In this document: positions 1 to 10,929 of the stretch, piece by piece | Layout: every line of letters starts with the position of its first letter | Numbering within the stretch: the first letter of the stretch is position 1 | NCBI GenBank assembly: GCA_025175895.1 | Contig: JAKLTH010000238.1 | Location: 4,650,001-4,714,000 of the forward strand | Direction of reading: 5' to 3' | Length of the DNA stretch: 64,000 bases | Origin: Wurfbainia villosa | Lineage: Eukaryota; Streptophyta; Magnoliopsida; Zingiberales; Zingiberaceae | The notes under the pieces: generated by a model | What the model saw: only the letters and a program-made list of their open reading frames with translations | Told to the model about the DNA's origin: nothing | Databases searched by the model: none | Translations under genes and position numbers: made by a program

Positions 1-378
1 ATCATCTTATTTGATCAAAAAGGTGTCTCCACATAATAACTATTTCATTTTTTTTTTTAGTTTGATGGAGTCCAAATCTCCTCGATTGAGGAGTTAAGTT
101 CTTTTTTGTTTGTTAATTTTCCTATAGACACTCGTATCTATAACACTAACACCACCTTTTAATCAAATTGTGAGCATTATAAATCAATAAATAGTGATCT
201 CTTTAAATAAAAATACTCATCGATACTTAATTCATTAAAAAGAACTTTCAAAGATTGATAAATGCAGATCACTAAAGATGAATTTTGGAACTTCTCCTCC
301 AAATTCTCAGAGGGAATAAAGCAATAACTATTTGATCTAATTTAAGAGGTGATGTTATCTCGTACTAATATGTTATAC
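1..378. other. AT-rich intergenic DNA, no gene seen
   Basis: No coding signature or splice-like structure is visible. The stretch is AT-rich and ends at the target-site duplication of the MITE that follows. Confidence 0.5.
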
Positions 379-908
379 TAAGGGTGCTTAATGGATTGAT
401 TCGATCTGGAATCGATTTGGAATTAATTTGTTAAATTCAAAATCGAAATTGATTCAAATGAAACGGTTCTAGAATCGAACCGGAACCGTTCTGATTCCGG
501 TTCGGTTCCAATCGATTTCGGAATCAGTTCCGAACCGATTCGAAATCGGTTACGATTCCGATTTGGATCTGGTTCCGATTGCCAATTTAAAAGTAGAAAT
601 TCTTAGCATGTTAATATGTCTACAAGATTATTTTGTAATAGAAAAAAAGAATAGGATTGTCAGCATGTTAGATGAATTTGAAAGCTCAAGTTCGAGGAAG
701 ATGATCTGAAACTATTTTGGAATCGGTCCGGAATCGTTTCAAAATCGTTTTGGAACTAGTCCGGATTGAATTGGTTCTAAAGTTAAAACTTTAGAATCGG
801 AATCGGTTCAAAATTAGTTTCGAACCGATTTCAACGTCGACGAATTTGAAACCGATTAGAATCGAACCGAAATCGGAATCGGAATCGAGAAATCGATAAG
901 CATGCCTA
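379..908. mobile_element. hAT-like MITE, CGATT-rich, 8-bp target duplication
   Basis: The element starts TAAGGGTGCTTAATGG and its other end, read on the opposite strand, starts TAGGCATGCTTATCG, giving imperfect terminal inverted repeats. It is flanked by TGTTATAC (371-378) and TATTATAC (909-916), 8-bp repeats with one difference, the duplication length expected of hAT elements. The interior is dense in AATCGG/CCGATT words and has no coding capacity. Related copies lie at 20493-20978 and 56406-56789. Confidence 0.7.
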
Positions 909-916
909 TATTATAC

Positions 917-1604
917 TTGACAAATTTATTTTGTCAATTCATTCTCTTTCTTTGATAGGAGAGAAGGATATAATCAAAAATTTAATTTATCAAAAATTAT
1001 CTAAGTTGTTAATATTTATAATTAGTTAAAAAAAAATTAAAAAGTTATTTATTTTTAAAAAAAAATATGGTAGGTTTTTTAGAAAAAATAAAATTTTTTA
1101 AATTGTTATTTTATAAATAATAGTTTTGTGTCCTCAAACTTAAAAAAAAAAAAGGATCCAATGTGTTTTTCATTTTTTTAGTTAATAAAATTTTTAATTT
1201 CTTTTTCTCTAAGATGAGAATTGATTAATCTTCTTTTTAGCGAGGATGATATTCTTAGTGCATCAATTGTTCTCCTAATAATAACTTTTACAATTACAAT
1301 CGCTCGCTCTTTAGACGCATGTGACTAACAAGACTTCTAAAAAAAATATACGAGAACATAATTAATCAATTAGTGTAAAAGATGAGTTTTTCGTTCTCAA
1401 AGCCTCTATTAGTGAGTTTCACGGTCAATACGAAATAGATAAATCACGAAGAACATATTATTTAATTCAGAACTAATGTGGCAGGAGGACAAATACCCCA
1501 AAAGACTTGTAATATTCAAGGATTGAGTCTTACTATTAATAAAATTCTGCTATTGCGTTAGCCACAAGACTCTTCCGTGCGACCACAATTAATGCAATAA
1601 AGGG
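917..1604. other. AT-rich intergenic DNA
   Basis: Homopolymer-rich AT sequence up to about 1460, followed by more balanced sequence. No gene is supported. Confidence 0.45.
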
Positions 1605-1616
1605 GGAAGGAGTTGT

Positions 1617-1918
1617 TGGCCCCCTCCCCCAGGGCAACGACACATTGGTTACAAGTGGAGCTCTCCACCTGCAATGCTTGGGGGCAATTCCACCATGGAT
1701 GCGTGCACTGCTCGAGGTCAGAAGAAATCGCTGGATCCTTGTTCAGTGCGGTTGGTCCATCAGACGCCGCATGGGTTCTTTTGCGATGGGTCACACGTCA
1801 TCCTGATTTATCTTTGTCGATTCATGGAAAAATTTTATGGGATCGGACCGGTCGACCATCAAAATTAGTGAGAAGAAATCGATATGATACTTTATGTAAA
1901 AAAAAAAAAAAAAAAAAT
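1617..1918 (+). mobile_element. Poly(A)-tailed retroposon with 12-bp target duplication
   Basis: A GC-rich segment of about 280 bp ends in a run of 20 A (1898-1917). It is bracketed by a perfect direct repeat, GGAAGGAGTTGT, at 1605-1616 and 1919-1930. A 3' poly(A) tail plus a target duplication of this size is the hallmark of LINE-machinery retroposition. The body shows no clear Pol III box A/box B pair, so it may be a retroposed transcript fragment or a poly(A) SINE of an unrecognised family. An open frame of about 100 codons overlaps it but resembles nothing known and runs into the poly(A), so I do not call it a gene. Confidence 0.65.
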
Positions 1919-1930
1919 GGAAGGAGTTGT

Positions 1931-2511
1931 CAAATTTGCTTCATCCATATGAACCTTGCTCATGAATGAAATGCTATAAAAGGTTCGATTCTAATTTTCT
2001 AGGTGGTTTTGCATCCAACTCCATTTTCTTCCAATGGGTTATATATGGCCACAAGCAATTCTCTACTAGTCCACTCGTGAGCACTACTCTTTATCACAAA
2101 TTACCTCTAATACGACTCTTTTCATTCTTCAACTACATTAAGATTTTAAGGCAATATTTCTTCTCTCGTTATATTGGATGACATTCGAAATAATTTAAGT
2201 TTGCTGATTGCTCGTCTTAAAAACATATTTTTCTTCATTATTATTCGATCGAACCGTATCTTTTGCACGAGTAATATTTTTCATGTTCTTTCTGTCACTA
2301 AAAATTTACTTTTATCTTGCCAATTTGATTTTGATAATGATATCATTTTTTTATTCCATTCTCATTAATTATTATATTACGAAGGCTCGTTGCAATCAAA
2401 GAGAAATCAAATAGATCGTCTCTATATTATATTATCTTTTAAGCAATCTTAATTGACTCGATAAAAAAAAATATTTTTCGCATGTAGAAATGTTCTATGT
2501 ATAATAATTTT
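1931..2511. other. AT-rich intergenic DNA
   Basis: A TATA-like CTATAAAAGG lies near 1973, but nothing downstream looks coding. The short open frames here are low-complexity and F/I/L-rich, as expected of AT-rich noncoding DNA. Confidence 0.4.
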
Positions 2512-2715
2512 GCATCGACACTTTTAGAGGAGGTAAATCGCGGGGGGACTATGTCCCTTGACACGGTGGCAAGACAGTGGAGGGGTCATATGAGCCCAGG
2601 AGGGATTTTAGACCCCCTCCGGAATCGATCTCATTCCGTATCTAAAGTAACCACACTATCTTACCACCACGTCATCCCGTGGAGACATGACGATTATAAT
2701 CATATTTATTACACG
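2512..2715 (-). mobile_element. SINE, family A (tRNA-like head), reverse orientation
   Basis: The reverse complement matches the elements at 5971-6169 and 6946-7175: a head with 'GATGGTAAGACAG'-type box A sequence, a 'GATTCCG' box B-like word followed by 'GGGGTCTAAAATCCC', a middle with the PolyPu word for 'gtaagacagtggag', and a 'GGTAAATC' end. No clean target duplication was found, so the ends are approximate. Confidence 0.6.
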
Positions 2716-3604
2716 TTGTAGCAGCTACGGCTATGTCTATAATTTTTTATTTTATTTTTCAATGGTATAGAAATTAGATTGAAGCGTTTTTGCTTGTGCG
2801 TGTAAGGCAGGCAACTTGGTGAAGTCAGCCAAGAGATGCAATACGATATGTCTTTTTTTATTTCTTTTAACATCAGATTTCCAGATCAATTATTAAATAA
2901 TTTTTAGATGAGATATATTTCATCGATGAAAATACTTGTGGCTCAATGATTAAATTCGATAATACCGTTGCATTGTCCCTATAAGGTAAGTCTAATATCG
3001 AAGATGCACTTCATTTGAACAAATAAACTCGTGATCCACACTTGGTTCATGACAATCTGTCTAAATTTTTTTGAAATTCAAAATCGATTTTATCTCAGTA
3101 AAAAATTAAATTGTATTAATTTATGAGATATTGCTCCGTATGGATCTTTACATATTGAAGTTAACCCACCGACTAATTTCCCCGACCTTTCTTCTCCCTC
3201 TCCTTCTTTAACACCAAACTTAACCTTCACATTCACCTCGAGATTCCATACTCAATTTAAACTCTTATATCGGTGCAAAAGTCGATTCGTTCGTCTTCAA
3301 TATTCTCGTCAGTCGATTTCACAATGAACAAAATATAAGATATTTTTTTTATTTCGATCGTTACGGCCACTTTTAATGATGGTATTGTTTTCCATCGTTC
3401 TTAAAGACTTTCAGTGATCTGTCGTTGCTACAGGACCTTTTTAGCTTCCTTAATTATTCAGCCGTTTGTTATAAATCTAGATTTCTCTCGATTAATTTCA
3501 AAGATAGACGATTTTTCTCTCGACTGATCTATCAGATAAATATAAAATATAATTTATTCAAGAATTCATATTCAGAGCCTTTTTAGCTTGCTTAATTATT
3601 CAGT
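2716..3604. other. AT-rich intergenic DNA
   Basis: Nothing coding or clearly repeated was recognised. Confidence 0.4.
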
Positions 3605-4340
3605 AATTGTCTTCTCATGCGGGATCATTTCGTCTGCGCCCCTCTATGCCATGCGCGAGCTGCGTGCATTGTCGTCATACCGTTCAGTCACCGTCGGTCG
3701 TCAGACCGAGCGCGATCGATGTGCGACTTGCCGACGGTCTGACATGGCTCGAATTCCGATCGATTAGCACCCGGAATCCGATGCAAATCGGCCGAAAACC
3801 ATCGACAATGGCACGACCACTGCCGACCGCGATCGGGTCGGATTCTAGTCGAATCGCGGTTGGAATCCGATGCCGGATGGATCGGCAGTCGACGCCGATC
3901 CGTCTGATATACTCAATCGGTCGGGATTCAGCCGTCGACTAGCCGAATCGAGGCCGAAATCGACTGCCAGAATCGGGCGGCCCATTTCGACAGCGATCGG
4001 GCCGAAACTCGACGGCGAACGGACCGACAACCGACGATGGCCCGTCCAACATCGGATTCCGATCGCAATTCGACCAGAATTCATCCCGATCGCGACCGAC
4101 AGTGGCACGCGCCACTGCCGACCGCGCAATTTGATTGTTTTCGGTCGATTTGCATCTGATTCCGGGCGCTAATCGGTCAAAATCCGAGCCCCGTCGGACT
4201 GTCGGCGAGCTGCGCGTCGATCGCGCCCGGTCCGACGGCCGGTGGTGACCAGATGGCACGGTGATGTGGAGCGAACGAGCACAGGGTCGAGGTGGAGCGG
4301 ACTGACACGGAGAATTTCGTCATGCAAGAGAAGATTTTCC
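3605..4340. repeat. GC-rich CGATT/AATCG repeat island (TA-associated family)
   Basis: A dense array of short words such as AATCCGAT, GATCGG and TCGAATCG on both strands, ending beside a (TA)n run at 4341-4357. The same vocabulary occurs at 12110-12960, 34036-35908, 40280-40640 and 59053-59396. The open frames on both strands of this island are a by-product of stop-poor, GC-rich repeat words and are not genes. Confidence 0.6.
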
Positions 4341-4357
4341 TATATATATATATATAT
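4341..4357. repeat. (TA)n microsatellite
   Basis: An uninterrupted TA run next to the CGATT-rich island, matching the pattern at 33978-34035 and 59021-59052. Confidence 0.9.
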
Positions 4358-4651
4358 TTTCTAGACTCTTTTCATTAAACTGACAGATAGAAGATCTATT
4401 CATCAGGTAAATCTGAAATAAAATTTATATTCGGTTCGAAAGGAATTCAAATTTTGATGGTCGAATTTATCAGCAGCGAGCTATCGTAATTCCAAGGAAG
4501 AAGACGCACCTTCCAGTGGCTTTCTCTTTCAGACGGATCGCCAAATCCAATCGCGTGCCGACGGAGAAAGATCGTTTGCATGCTTTTCTTTTCTTTTTTC
4601 GCTAATTTTATATCCTTTTAATTTGTTCCCCGATCAAATCTCGATCGCCTG

Positions 4652-4659
4652 CTATAAAT
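4652..4659 (+). promoter_or_regulatory. TATA box candidate for the 4729 gene
   Basis: CTATAAAT lies about 70 bp before the chosen ATG, a spacing that allows a short 5' UTR. Confidence 0.45.
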
Positions 4660-4728
4660 TTCCGGTGCCTCCGGAGAGAATTGAGCTACGATTTTGCGGC
4701 GGCAGAAGACGAAGAAGAAGACAAAGCG

Positions 4729-5382
4729 ATGGGGCGGCGGGCATTGGAAGATCAGACGGAGGATTTCTTGTCGCTCTCCGAGCTCCCGGTGGCCGCAGGC
4801 GCGAAATCGGACGACGGCGAGGAGGTCGAGTCGGGGGACTTTGAGTTCAGGGTGTTGGTTTCCGGGGGACTTCGCTCGAGCTCGTCGGCGGCCGACGACA
4901 TGTGCGTCGCCGACGAAGTCTTCTTCCGGGGCCAGATGCTTCCGCTCCGGCGGCCCAGGGGCGACCGCGGGGCGAGCCGGAGCGGGTCGAGTTCGGATTC
5001 GAGGAGCACGAGCCGGAGCAGCAGCGGTTCGTCGGGCAGCCGCCGCTCGAGCGGCTCCTCCGGCGAGCGACATCGGGCTGTGCCGCCGGTTTCCAACAAT
5101 TTCTACGCCCATCCGAGCCCGACGCCGCGGGTTCTCTCCGCCGGCAGGACAAGCGCTGGGTGGAGAAGCGCGAGCGCTGCGCCGTCAGGGTGGGCCGCCA
5201 TCTTCCGTCTTGGCGTCGCCAAGGCGCCGGAGATCGACATCAGGTCGCGGGGGTCGGCGAGCGGCCGGAAGAAGGTGGCGCCGCCGAGGTGGAGCTGCAA
5301 GTGCTTGCCGGACGCGGCGGAGCCGACCGCCGTATCGAACTCAGCGGATCGAAAGAAGAAGGATCAAACTCGACGAGATTGA
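4729..5382 (+). CDS. MAKR-like serine-rich plant protein, function unknown
   Basis: Intronless frame of 217 aa. The frame is open further upstream, but 4729 is its first ATG and follows a TATA box at 4652, so I chose it. Visible features: an acidic N-terminus; FEFRVLVSGG (about 38-47); ADEVFFRGQMLPLRRP (about 61-76), which matches the short 'ADELFF.GQ..PL' block of plant MAKR/DUF1645-type proteins; a long Ser-rich stretch (about 83-120); NNFYAHPSPTP, then IFRLGVAKAPEID; and a basic C-terminus with a WSCKC cluster. MAKR proteins are membrane-associated regulators of receptor kinases, but that role is inferred from family resemblance only. The usual extended C-terminal block of related proteins seems short or absent. 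GC content is far above the surroundings, as in monocot single-exon genes. Overlapping frames on both strands are shadows. Confidence 0.72.
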   Translation: MGRRALEDQTEDFLSLSELPVAAGAKSDDGEEVESGDFEFRVLVSGGLRSSSSAADDMCVADEVFFRGQMLPLRRPRGDRGASRSGSSSDSRSTSRSSSGSSGSRRSSGSSGERHRAVPPVSNNFYAHPSPTPRVLSAGRTSAGWRSASAAPSGWAAIFRLGVAKAPEIDIRSRGSASGRKKVAPPRWSCKCLPDAAEPTAVSNSADRKKKDQTRRD

Positions 5383-5970
5383 ATCTTCGATCACTACGAT
5401 AATTTGCTCCAGAACAAAAATCCTTTTGCAATTGTTTTATTACTTGGAAAAGAATATTTATTGATCAAATTAATTATAGAATCCTACAAAAAAAAAAAAA
5501 TCGTAGTAAATTAAATTGTATTTCATTAATTCATCATGAAATAATAAATCTCCACGGAAATGATATGGTGATTAAGGTACGATAAAATTTTCAAAGTGTG
5601 TCTTGTTCATCATGTCAAGATCCATAGAATCCTCCATGATTTATCTCTTTCACAATAGTCGTAGGATAGACCGGTGAGCCCCGTTAAATTAACGAATTTC
5701 AATCTTTTGCGGAGATTAAAATAACAAGAAAATATCACTGATGCAAAAATAACGATAATATTCGCCCCTAAGTGTCATTTGATCTATGACTATTATGAGA
5801 AGAGATAAATCATATATAGTCTTAGCTACCGTGTGAATTAACTAATGCGATGGAGGATGAGACATACTAATCGATATTTTCATTCAACAATAAAGATCAA
5901 TTTTTGTTCATTGATATAAATCTGCACCGTACTAATTAACACCCCTGTTTACATATGAATAAGAAAAGAT
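5383..5970. other. AT-rich 3' flank with a degenerate SINE-like stretch
   Basis: 5555-5735 contains 'ATATGGTGATTAAGG' and 'ATGATTTATCTCTTTCACAATAGT', also present in related form at about 37790-38000, 59680-59790 and 62595-62770. This may be an old SINE family, but no box B or target duplication is clear. Confidence 0.35.
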
Positions 5971-6169
5971 TGTCCCTACGGGGATGGTGCGGTGGTAAGA
6001 TAGTGTGGTTACTTTAGAATAGGAGTGTGATCGATTCCGGAGGGGGTCTAAAATCCCCACAGGTTCGATGGCCATTTGCCTTGACGTGTCGAGGCATACC
6101 GCGATTTACCTCACTACTTGTACGCACGGATGTGATGAGGACGCTAATGGACATATTCCCAACTTTGGA
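5971..6169 (+). mobile_element. SINE, family A, with 10-bp target duplication
   Basis: Flanked by AAGAAAAGAT at 5961-5970 and 6170-6179. The head reads 'GATGGTGCGGTGGTAAGATAG', a box A-like tRNA signature, and later 'GGTTCGATGGCC' resembles box B. The body aligns by eye with 6946-7175 and 10717-10929. Confidence 0.75.
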
Positions 6170-6299
6170 AAGAAAAGATCACTAAAATGTTGCTTGTTGT
6201 TAAATCCTTCGCACGTTGAGAAATCACGTCAAAGATTTGTAAAGAAAAGACAATTCCAAAGAGAAAAAAAATCCACTGCCAATTAATTAATAACATCCT

Positions 6300-6926
6300 A
6301 CAACAAACATGGAGCTATCTCCTTGCTCCAATCCGACTGAATCGATTAAATCAAAATTAAAATAAATTATTATTTTTTAATTAATTAAATCAATTGAAAT
6401 TTTTAATAAAATAGAATCGATCAAACTAATAATTAATTTGGTCAGAAATAAATAAAAATAATAATTTTTCGATATCAATCGACTGATTAACATATCAGTC
6501 AAGTCGAATAGTGACTAAAAAATATTATATAGTGAATTAATGTATCAACTGATGGATAATATCAGTCGACTGAATGTTCATTAATTCAGTACAAATTATA
6601 TTTTAGTCAACTGTTCGAATCAATTGATATATTCATCAATCGATTAATGTCAAAAAATCCGAATATTAGATATTTAAAGATGAAGTAGAATCGTGAATTT
6701 GCAAAATTAAATTCGCAGTTTGAGAAAGTCAATTAACTGTTTATATAAATAGTATGTTAGTTAACTGATTCACTCCAGTTCAATTTAATCAGGTAAATTA
6801 ATTATTTTCATTTTGAAATAAAAAATGAATCGAAAAAATTTGATATTTTTAAAAAATTAATTTTCAAATAGATAGAACCGAACTTTCAATTTCGATCAAT
6901 TCCATCAATTTAATTCTACTCCCAGC
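6300..6926. repeat. AT-rich repeat with CAGTCGACTG-type words
   Basis: Contains repeated GTCGACTGA/TCAGTC words (about 6480-6660) in an AT- and TCGAT-rich context, much like the interiors of the hAT-like MITEs at 20.5 and 56.4 kb. I could not find its termini, so membership in that family is tentative. Confidence 0.4.
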
Positions 6927-6945
6927 AAGGATAAGAGATGAAATG

Positions 6946-7175
6946 TCCCCTCGGGGATGGCACGATGGTAAGACAGGGTGGTCGCTTTGGAAACGGGCTG
7001 GGGTTGATTCCGAATGAAGGGTCTAAAATTCCCTCTGATATCAGATAACTCCTTCTCTGTCTTACCACCGTGTTCAGGACAAAGTCCTCCCCCTCGTGAT
7101 TTACCTTCCCTCTCGTCACAGTCTTGAAACGGATGACAAAGGACTACTAGTTGGACAGATTCTTAATTTTTTTTG
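6946..7175 (+). mobile_element. SINE, family A, with 19-bp perfect target duplication
   Basis: A perfect direct repeat of 19 bp (AAGGATAAGAGATGAAATG) flanks the element at 6927-6945 and 7176-7194. The head 'GATGGCACGATGGTAAGAC' is box A-like and 'GGGTTGATTCC' (about 7001) is box B-like; the 3' end is T-rich. This is the best-bounded member of the family and defines its length at 230 bp. Confidence 0.85.
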
Positions 7176-7194
7176 AAGGATAAGAGATGAAATG

Positions 7195-8189
7195 ACTCAC
7201 ACACAAGGTAAAAGTGTTAAAATAGAGGGGAAGCACATCAACATAACTCATATATATTTTATAGAGTTAATAATAATAATAATAATAATAAATCTTAAAA
7301 AAAACAAAAGATAGATTAGAAAATAATTTAATATAAATAAAAAAACTATACCAAACAATTAAATGTCTTCAATTGACCAGCTTGGAAAAGTCCTCACGGA
7401 ACAACTCGTAAATTAAAATACTACATATGTTATTATAATAGATAAACATGGATTGAATTTCGATATAAAATTTAAAATTTTATCCCAGTTAAAAAATTCT
7501 CCATCGTTTTAGATAACGAATCAAAGGATATTATCCTCCATAATTTACCTCTTTTTATTATCATCGAGAGATCAACTATCAAAAATATTAAAGACAAATA
7601 TAATCGCCTTTTGATAAATCACCTGTGGCGTTGAAATTTAATTATGTTTTTTTGAATTTATAGATGACTCGTCAATTTTTTTTTACGAAATCGAATTGAT
7701 AAGCTTCAAAATTAATAATCGAATCACAAGATTGAAACCCAAAATTCGAAGGGGGAAAAAAAATTGCCGAACTTCTTCCAAACAGAAATTAGTCCAAACT
7801 CGGCCGTATCTAACAATTTAATTTAATTTTAAGAATTCCAACACGCAAAGGTAGTCAATTCAACTATTCAAGGGCGTTCTATGCCTTGAATGCGTCAAAT
7901 AAATTTATCGTTTGATAAAGACATCCAACTTACTTACGAAATTAATTCGGACCAACGTCTGTGACACAGTCTCAATCTTTTTCTTTCTTCTTTTTTTTTT
8001 CTCTTTATTATTATTATTATTTTGACTTGATTTTTTAAAAACGGTAATAATTAAAAAAATAATAATTAAAAGAGTATCTCTTTGTGAGCCTCTTACGTTT
8101 AAAAAATATTTAAAATAGCTTCCGTAACTTATTTTTCTATTAAAAAAATACTTTTATTTCAATTTTATTATAGTATAATTTCGATAATT
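7195..8189. other. AT-rich intergenic DNA with a (TAA)n run
   Basis: A short TAA/AAT microsatellite lies at about 7268-7290. No gene or bounded element was recognised. Confidence 0.45.
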
Positions 8190-9770
8190 TAACAAAGAAA
8201 CGTATTATTATTATTTGAGAATTATCAAAGGACATACTCAATTTTTGCATTACTTCTTCGCTATTTATCTCGCCAAAAATCTACAAATATTATTTTTTGA
8301 AAATCAATATCATAGTCATGATTCCAAACTTTTAAGATTGCACACCTTCTTTACATTTTCAAAACTTTCATTTTCCACTTCATATGTTGGTTTTAAAATT
8401 TTAAATTCTCTAAGTCTATCGATAATTAAATTTAAGCCAAAACTCATTGATGATCTTAGTCAACTCTGATTAAACTCAATTTAAGTTCGATAAATTTATA
8501 TAGTGACCCTGAGTTCAATCGTGTTCTGAAATTTCAACTTTAAAATCTTCATAATCACACATAATATATTTTTAAAAATTCAACTTTTGTGTCAATTGAT
8601 ACATATTCATAACTTTATATAAGAGGTTCAAAATTAAAGTTGCATATCATATTTATCTTCTGTATACTTTTCTCTTCCATTTTGTGTTCATTTGTGCAAA
8701 AGATTGGAACCGCAAACCTAGCGGCCCCTACTAGCCCGCCTCCGGGCCATCGTAAGGGAGGTAAATCACGATCGACCTTTGACCCTTGCGACTAGTAAGT
8801 AGCGCATGAAGAGACGGAATTCGCATTTGCGAGAGATTGACCCGTTGTCCATTTGTACAACTTTCTGCATGCGCTAGCCACTAGCTCCTTCCCGCGGAGG
8901 CTTCCATTTTGTGTTAATGTTTCATAATTTCAAATTCTCTAGCTTCATAAATGAGTTTTAATCAAACCATATTGATGACCTTAATCAAGTTTGATTAAAC
9001 TCAATCCAAATTTGATATATTTCTATATTGCCCTTTAGTTTTACGGTGACTAAAAGTTCAGCTTTAAGACATCTTAGTTGTACACAAAATTCAAAACTTT
9101 TTAATGTGTCCTTTGAATACCATCACAATTGTGCAAGGCTAAAATATCCTTAAAATCGAACTTTTGATCACAGTGAAACTAAGGGACATCGTAGAAACAT
9201 ATCAGATTTGGATTAGATCAAATCACAATCGAGTAAAGTCATCAATATGTTTTGGTTAAAATTCATTAATGTGCCTAGAGAATTTGAAATTATAAAATCT
9301 GAACATAGAGTGGAAGAGAAAAGCATAGAAAAAGTAGATATGTAACTTTAATTCTGAATCTTCTACGTGAAGTAATGACTACACATTAATTGTCACATAT
9401 ATTGAATTTTAAAAAATATGTTGTGCATGACTAATAAGATCTTAAAGTTAAGACTTTATAATATAATTGGGTTCGTTGACCAAGATTATCTATGAGTTTT
9501 AATCAAAATTTATTGATGAACTAATATGATTTAAAATTTTAAAATCAGAACATAAAATAGAAGAAGAGAATCTTGAAAATATAAAAAATATGCAAGTTCA
9601 AAATTTTGAAATCATAATACTTACTATGGTGTTGATTTTTCAAAAATCAATACCACAATAAAAATAATATTTTTGGACTTTTTATAGGAGAAATAGCAGA
9701 GAGATAATGGAGAAATTATGACTATTATTTGATACACAGTACGTCTTTTAAACGTCCCCTTTAGTAAATT
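8190..9770. mobile_element. Large imperfect foldback element
   Basis: The left arm (about 8200-9130) contains 'AAACTCATTGATGATCTTAGTCA', 'TAAAATCTTCATAATCAC' and 'CTTTTCTCTTCCATTTTGTG' type sequence; the right arm (about 9160-9690) repeats these in reverse complement, for example 'GAGTGGAAGAGAAAAGCAT' and 'GTGCATGACTAATAAGATCTTA'. The arms are interrupted by a SINE at 8689-8900. No transposase is visible, so this is a non-autonomous foldback or decayed DNA element. Outer ends are approximate. Confidence 0.5.
8689..8900 (-). mobile_element. SINE, family B, with 15-bp perfect target duplication
   Basis: Perfect 15-bp repeats CTTCCATTTTGTGTT at 8674-8688 and 8901-8915 bound a 212-bp element. 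On the reverse strand it has a tRNA-like head (GGAGCTAGTGGCTAGCGC, box A-like) and 'GGGTCAATCTC' (box B-like), ending in 'GGTTCCAATCTTTTGC'. Copies occur at 38067-38279, 39866-40068 and 40878-41097. It inserted into the left arm of the foldback element, so it is younger than that element. Confidence 0.88.
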
Positions 9771-10707
9771 CCCATATTAATTTTTATTAAATCTACCTCC
9801 ATTTAACGTAAAATTACTCCATGTTATTATAATAATTTCGAATAATTTTAACTAAAGTTGTTATAATATATAATAGTATTTAATTTTTGCACATAAAATA
9901 TAATATTATTTTTTAAATTTATCATTCTTTATGAATACATCAACTAGAGCAGAGCAACGACGTTAAGCTCCCGTAGACGGATGATCTTGAAATGAGTACG
10001 AATTCAGAATTTATCTTTTCGAATAGAATATATCTTCGACAACGTATCTACGATGGTACAATCGTCTCGTCAGATTTATTTACAAGCTCTAGTGGTTAGT
10101 AGAGCATATCTCATTTAAAAGTCACTTAGCGTCTCGTCAAAGATTCATATATAGAGCAGAATTAATCATCCTCAAAGTTAATCAAATCGAAAATCTGAAA
10201 CGGTGCTAGTAAAAAAAATTTGACATCAGCAATTTAAGTCTCCGAAAATATGGTGCAACCATAAAGTGGAACGACATCTCATACGCGAGTACAGTTCAAT
10301 TCTCTACTAGGACAAATTCGATTTTAAATTTTAAAAAAAATTTAGACAAATAACTTTGAATCGAGTACGGATCGAGAATTTACTTTCTCGAACAAAATAC
10401 ATTTTTTACGTTAGATCTGCCTTCATTGACTGAGCCAGCTCCGAGTTAAGCCCGGACTAATCCTAAATTAATCATCGGATTAATTTTTTTTCCGAGCTAA
10501 ATATGATTTTTTTTTAAAGGTGCTAAAGCAAAAAAACAAAAAAAAAAAAACCCAGACTAAAGCCTGAGTAAGGCAGAACCCGGCTCCGCCATTGCCTGCT
10601 TGCAAGAACAGTGCAATCGCATTGTCAAATTTATTTACGAGTCATAATGATTGATGGAATATATTTCGTCTCGAAATTATTTAGCACTTTATCCATTGAG
10701 ATTCATG
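9771..10707. other. Intergenic DNA, no gene seen
   Basis: Moderately AT-rich. A few 'TTGAGATTCAT' and 'AGTGGTTAGTAGAGCATAT' words suggest degraded tRNA-like SINE material, but no bounded copy can be defined. Confidence 0.35.
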
Positions 10708-10716
10708 AAATCGGAT

Positions 10717-10929
10717 GTGCCCACGGGACGATGCGATAATAAAATAGAATGTCATTTGTAGAATGGACTGGATTCGATGCCGAATGAGGGATCTAAAATC
10801 CTTTCTGATTTCAAATGAGCTCTTCTCTATTTTATCATCGTATCAAAGGATTTTATCCTTCTTTTAATTTATCTCTCTCGTCAGTACTCAAGAATGAAAG
10901 ACAGAAAATTGTCAGTACAGATATTCGTA
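10717..10929 (+). mobile_element. SINE, family A, with 9-bp target duplication
   Basis: Flanked by AAATCGGAT at 10708-10716 and 10930-10938. The head 'GGGACGATGCGATAATAAAATAG' and 'GGATTCGATGCC' (box B-like) align with the copies at 5971 and 6946, with many transitions, so this copy is older. Confidence 0.7.

Noticed and set aside
1625..1660. Possible miR399 target-mimic (IPS1-like) because CAGGGCAAC is present
   Set aside because: Only the first nine bases match; the CTTTGGCA half is not there, so no mimic is supported.
4618..5112. Long reverse-strand and alternative-frame proteins over the 4729 gene
   Set aside because: They are Arg/Ala/Pro-rich shadows of a GC-rich gene; only the 4729 frame shows conserved blocks.
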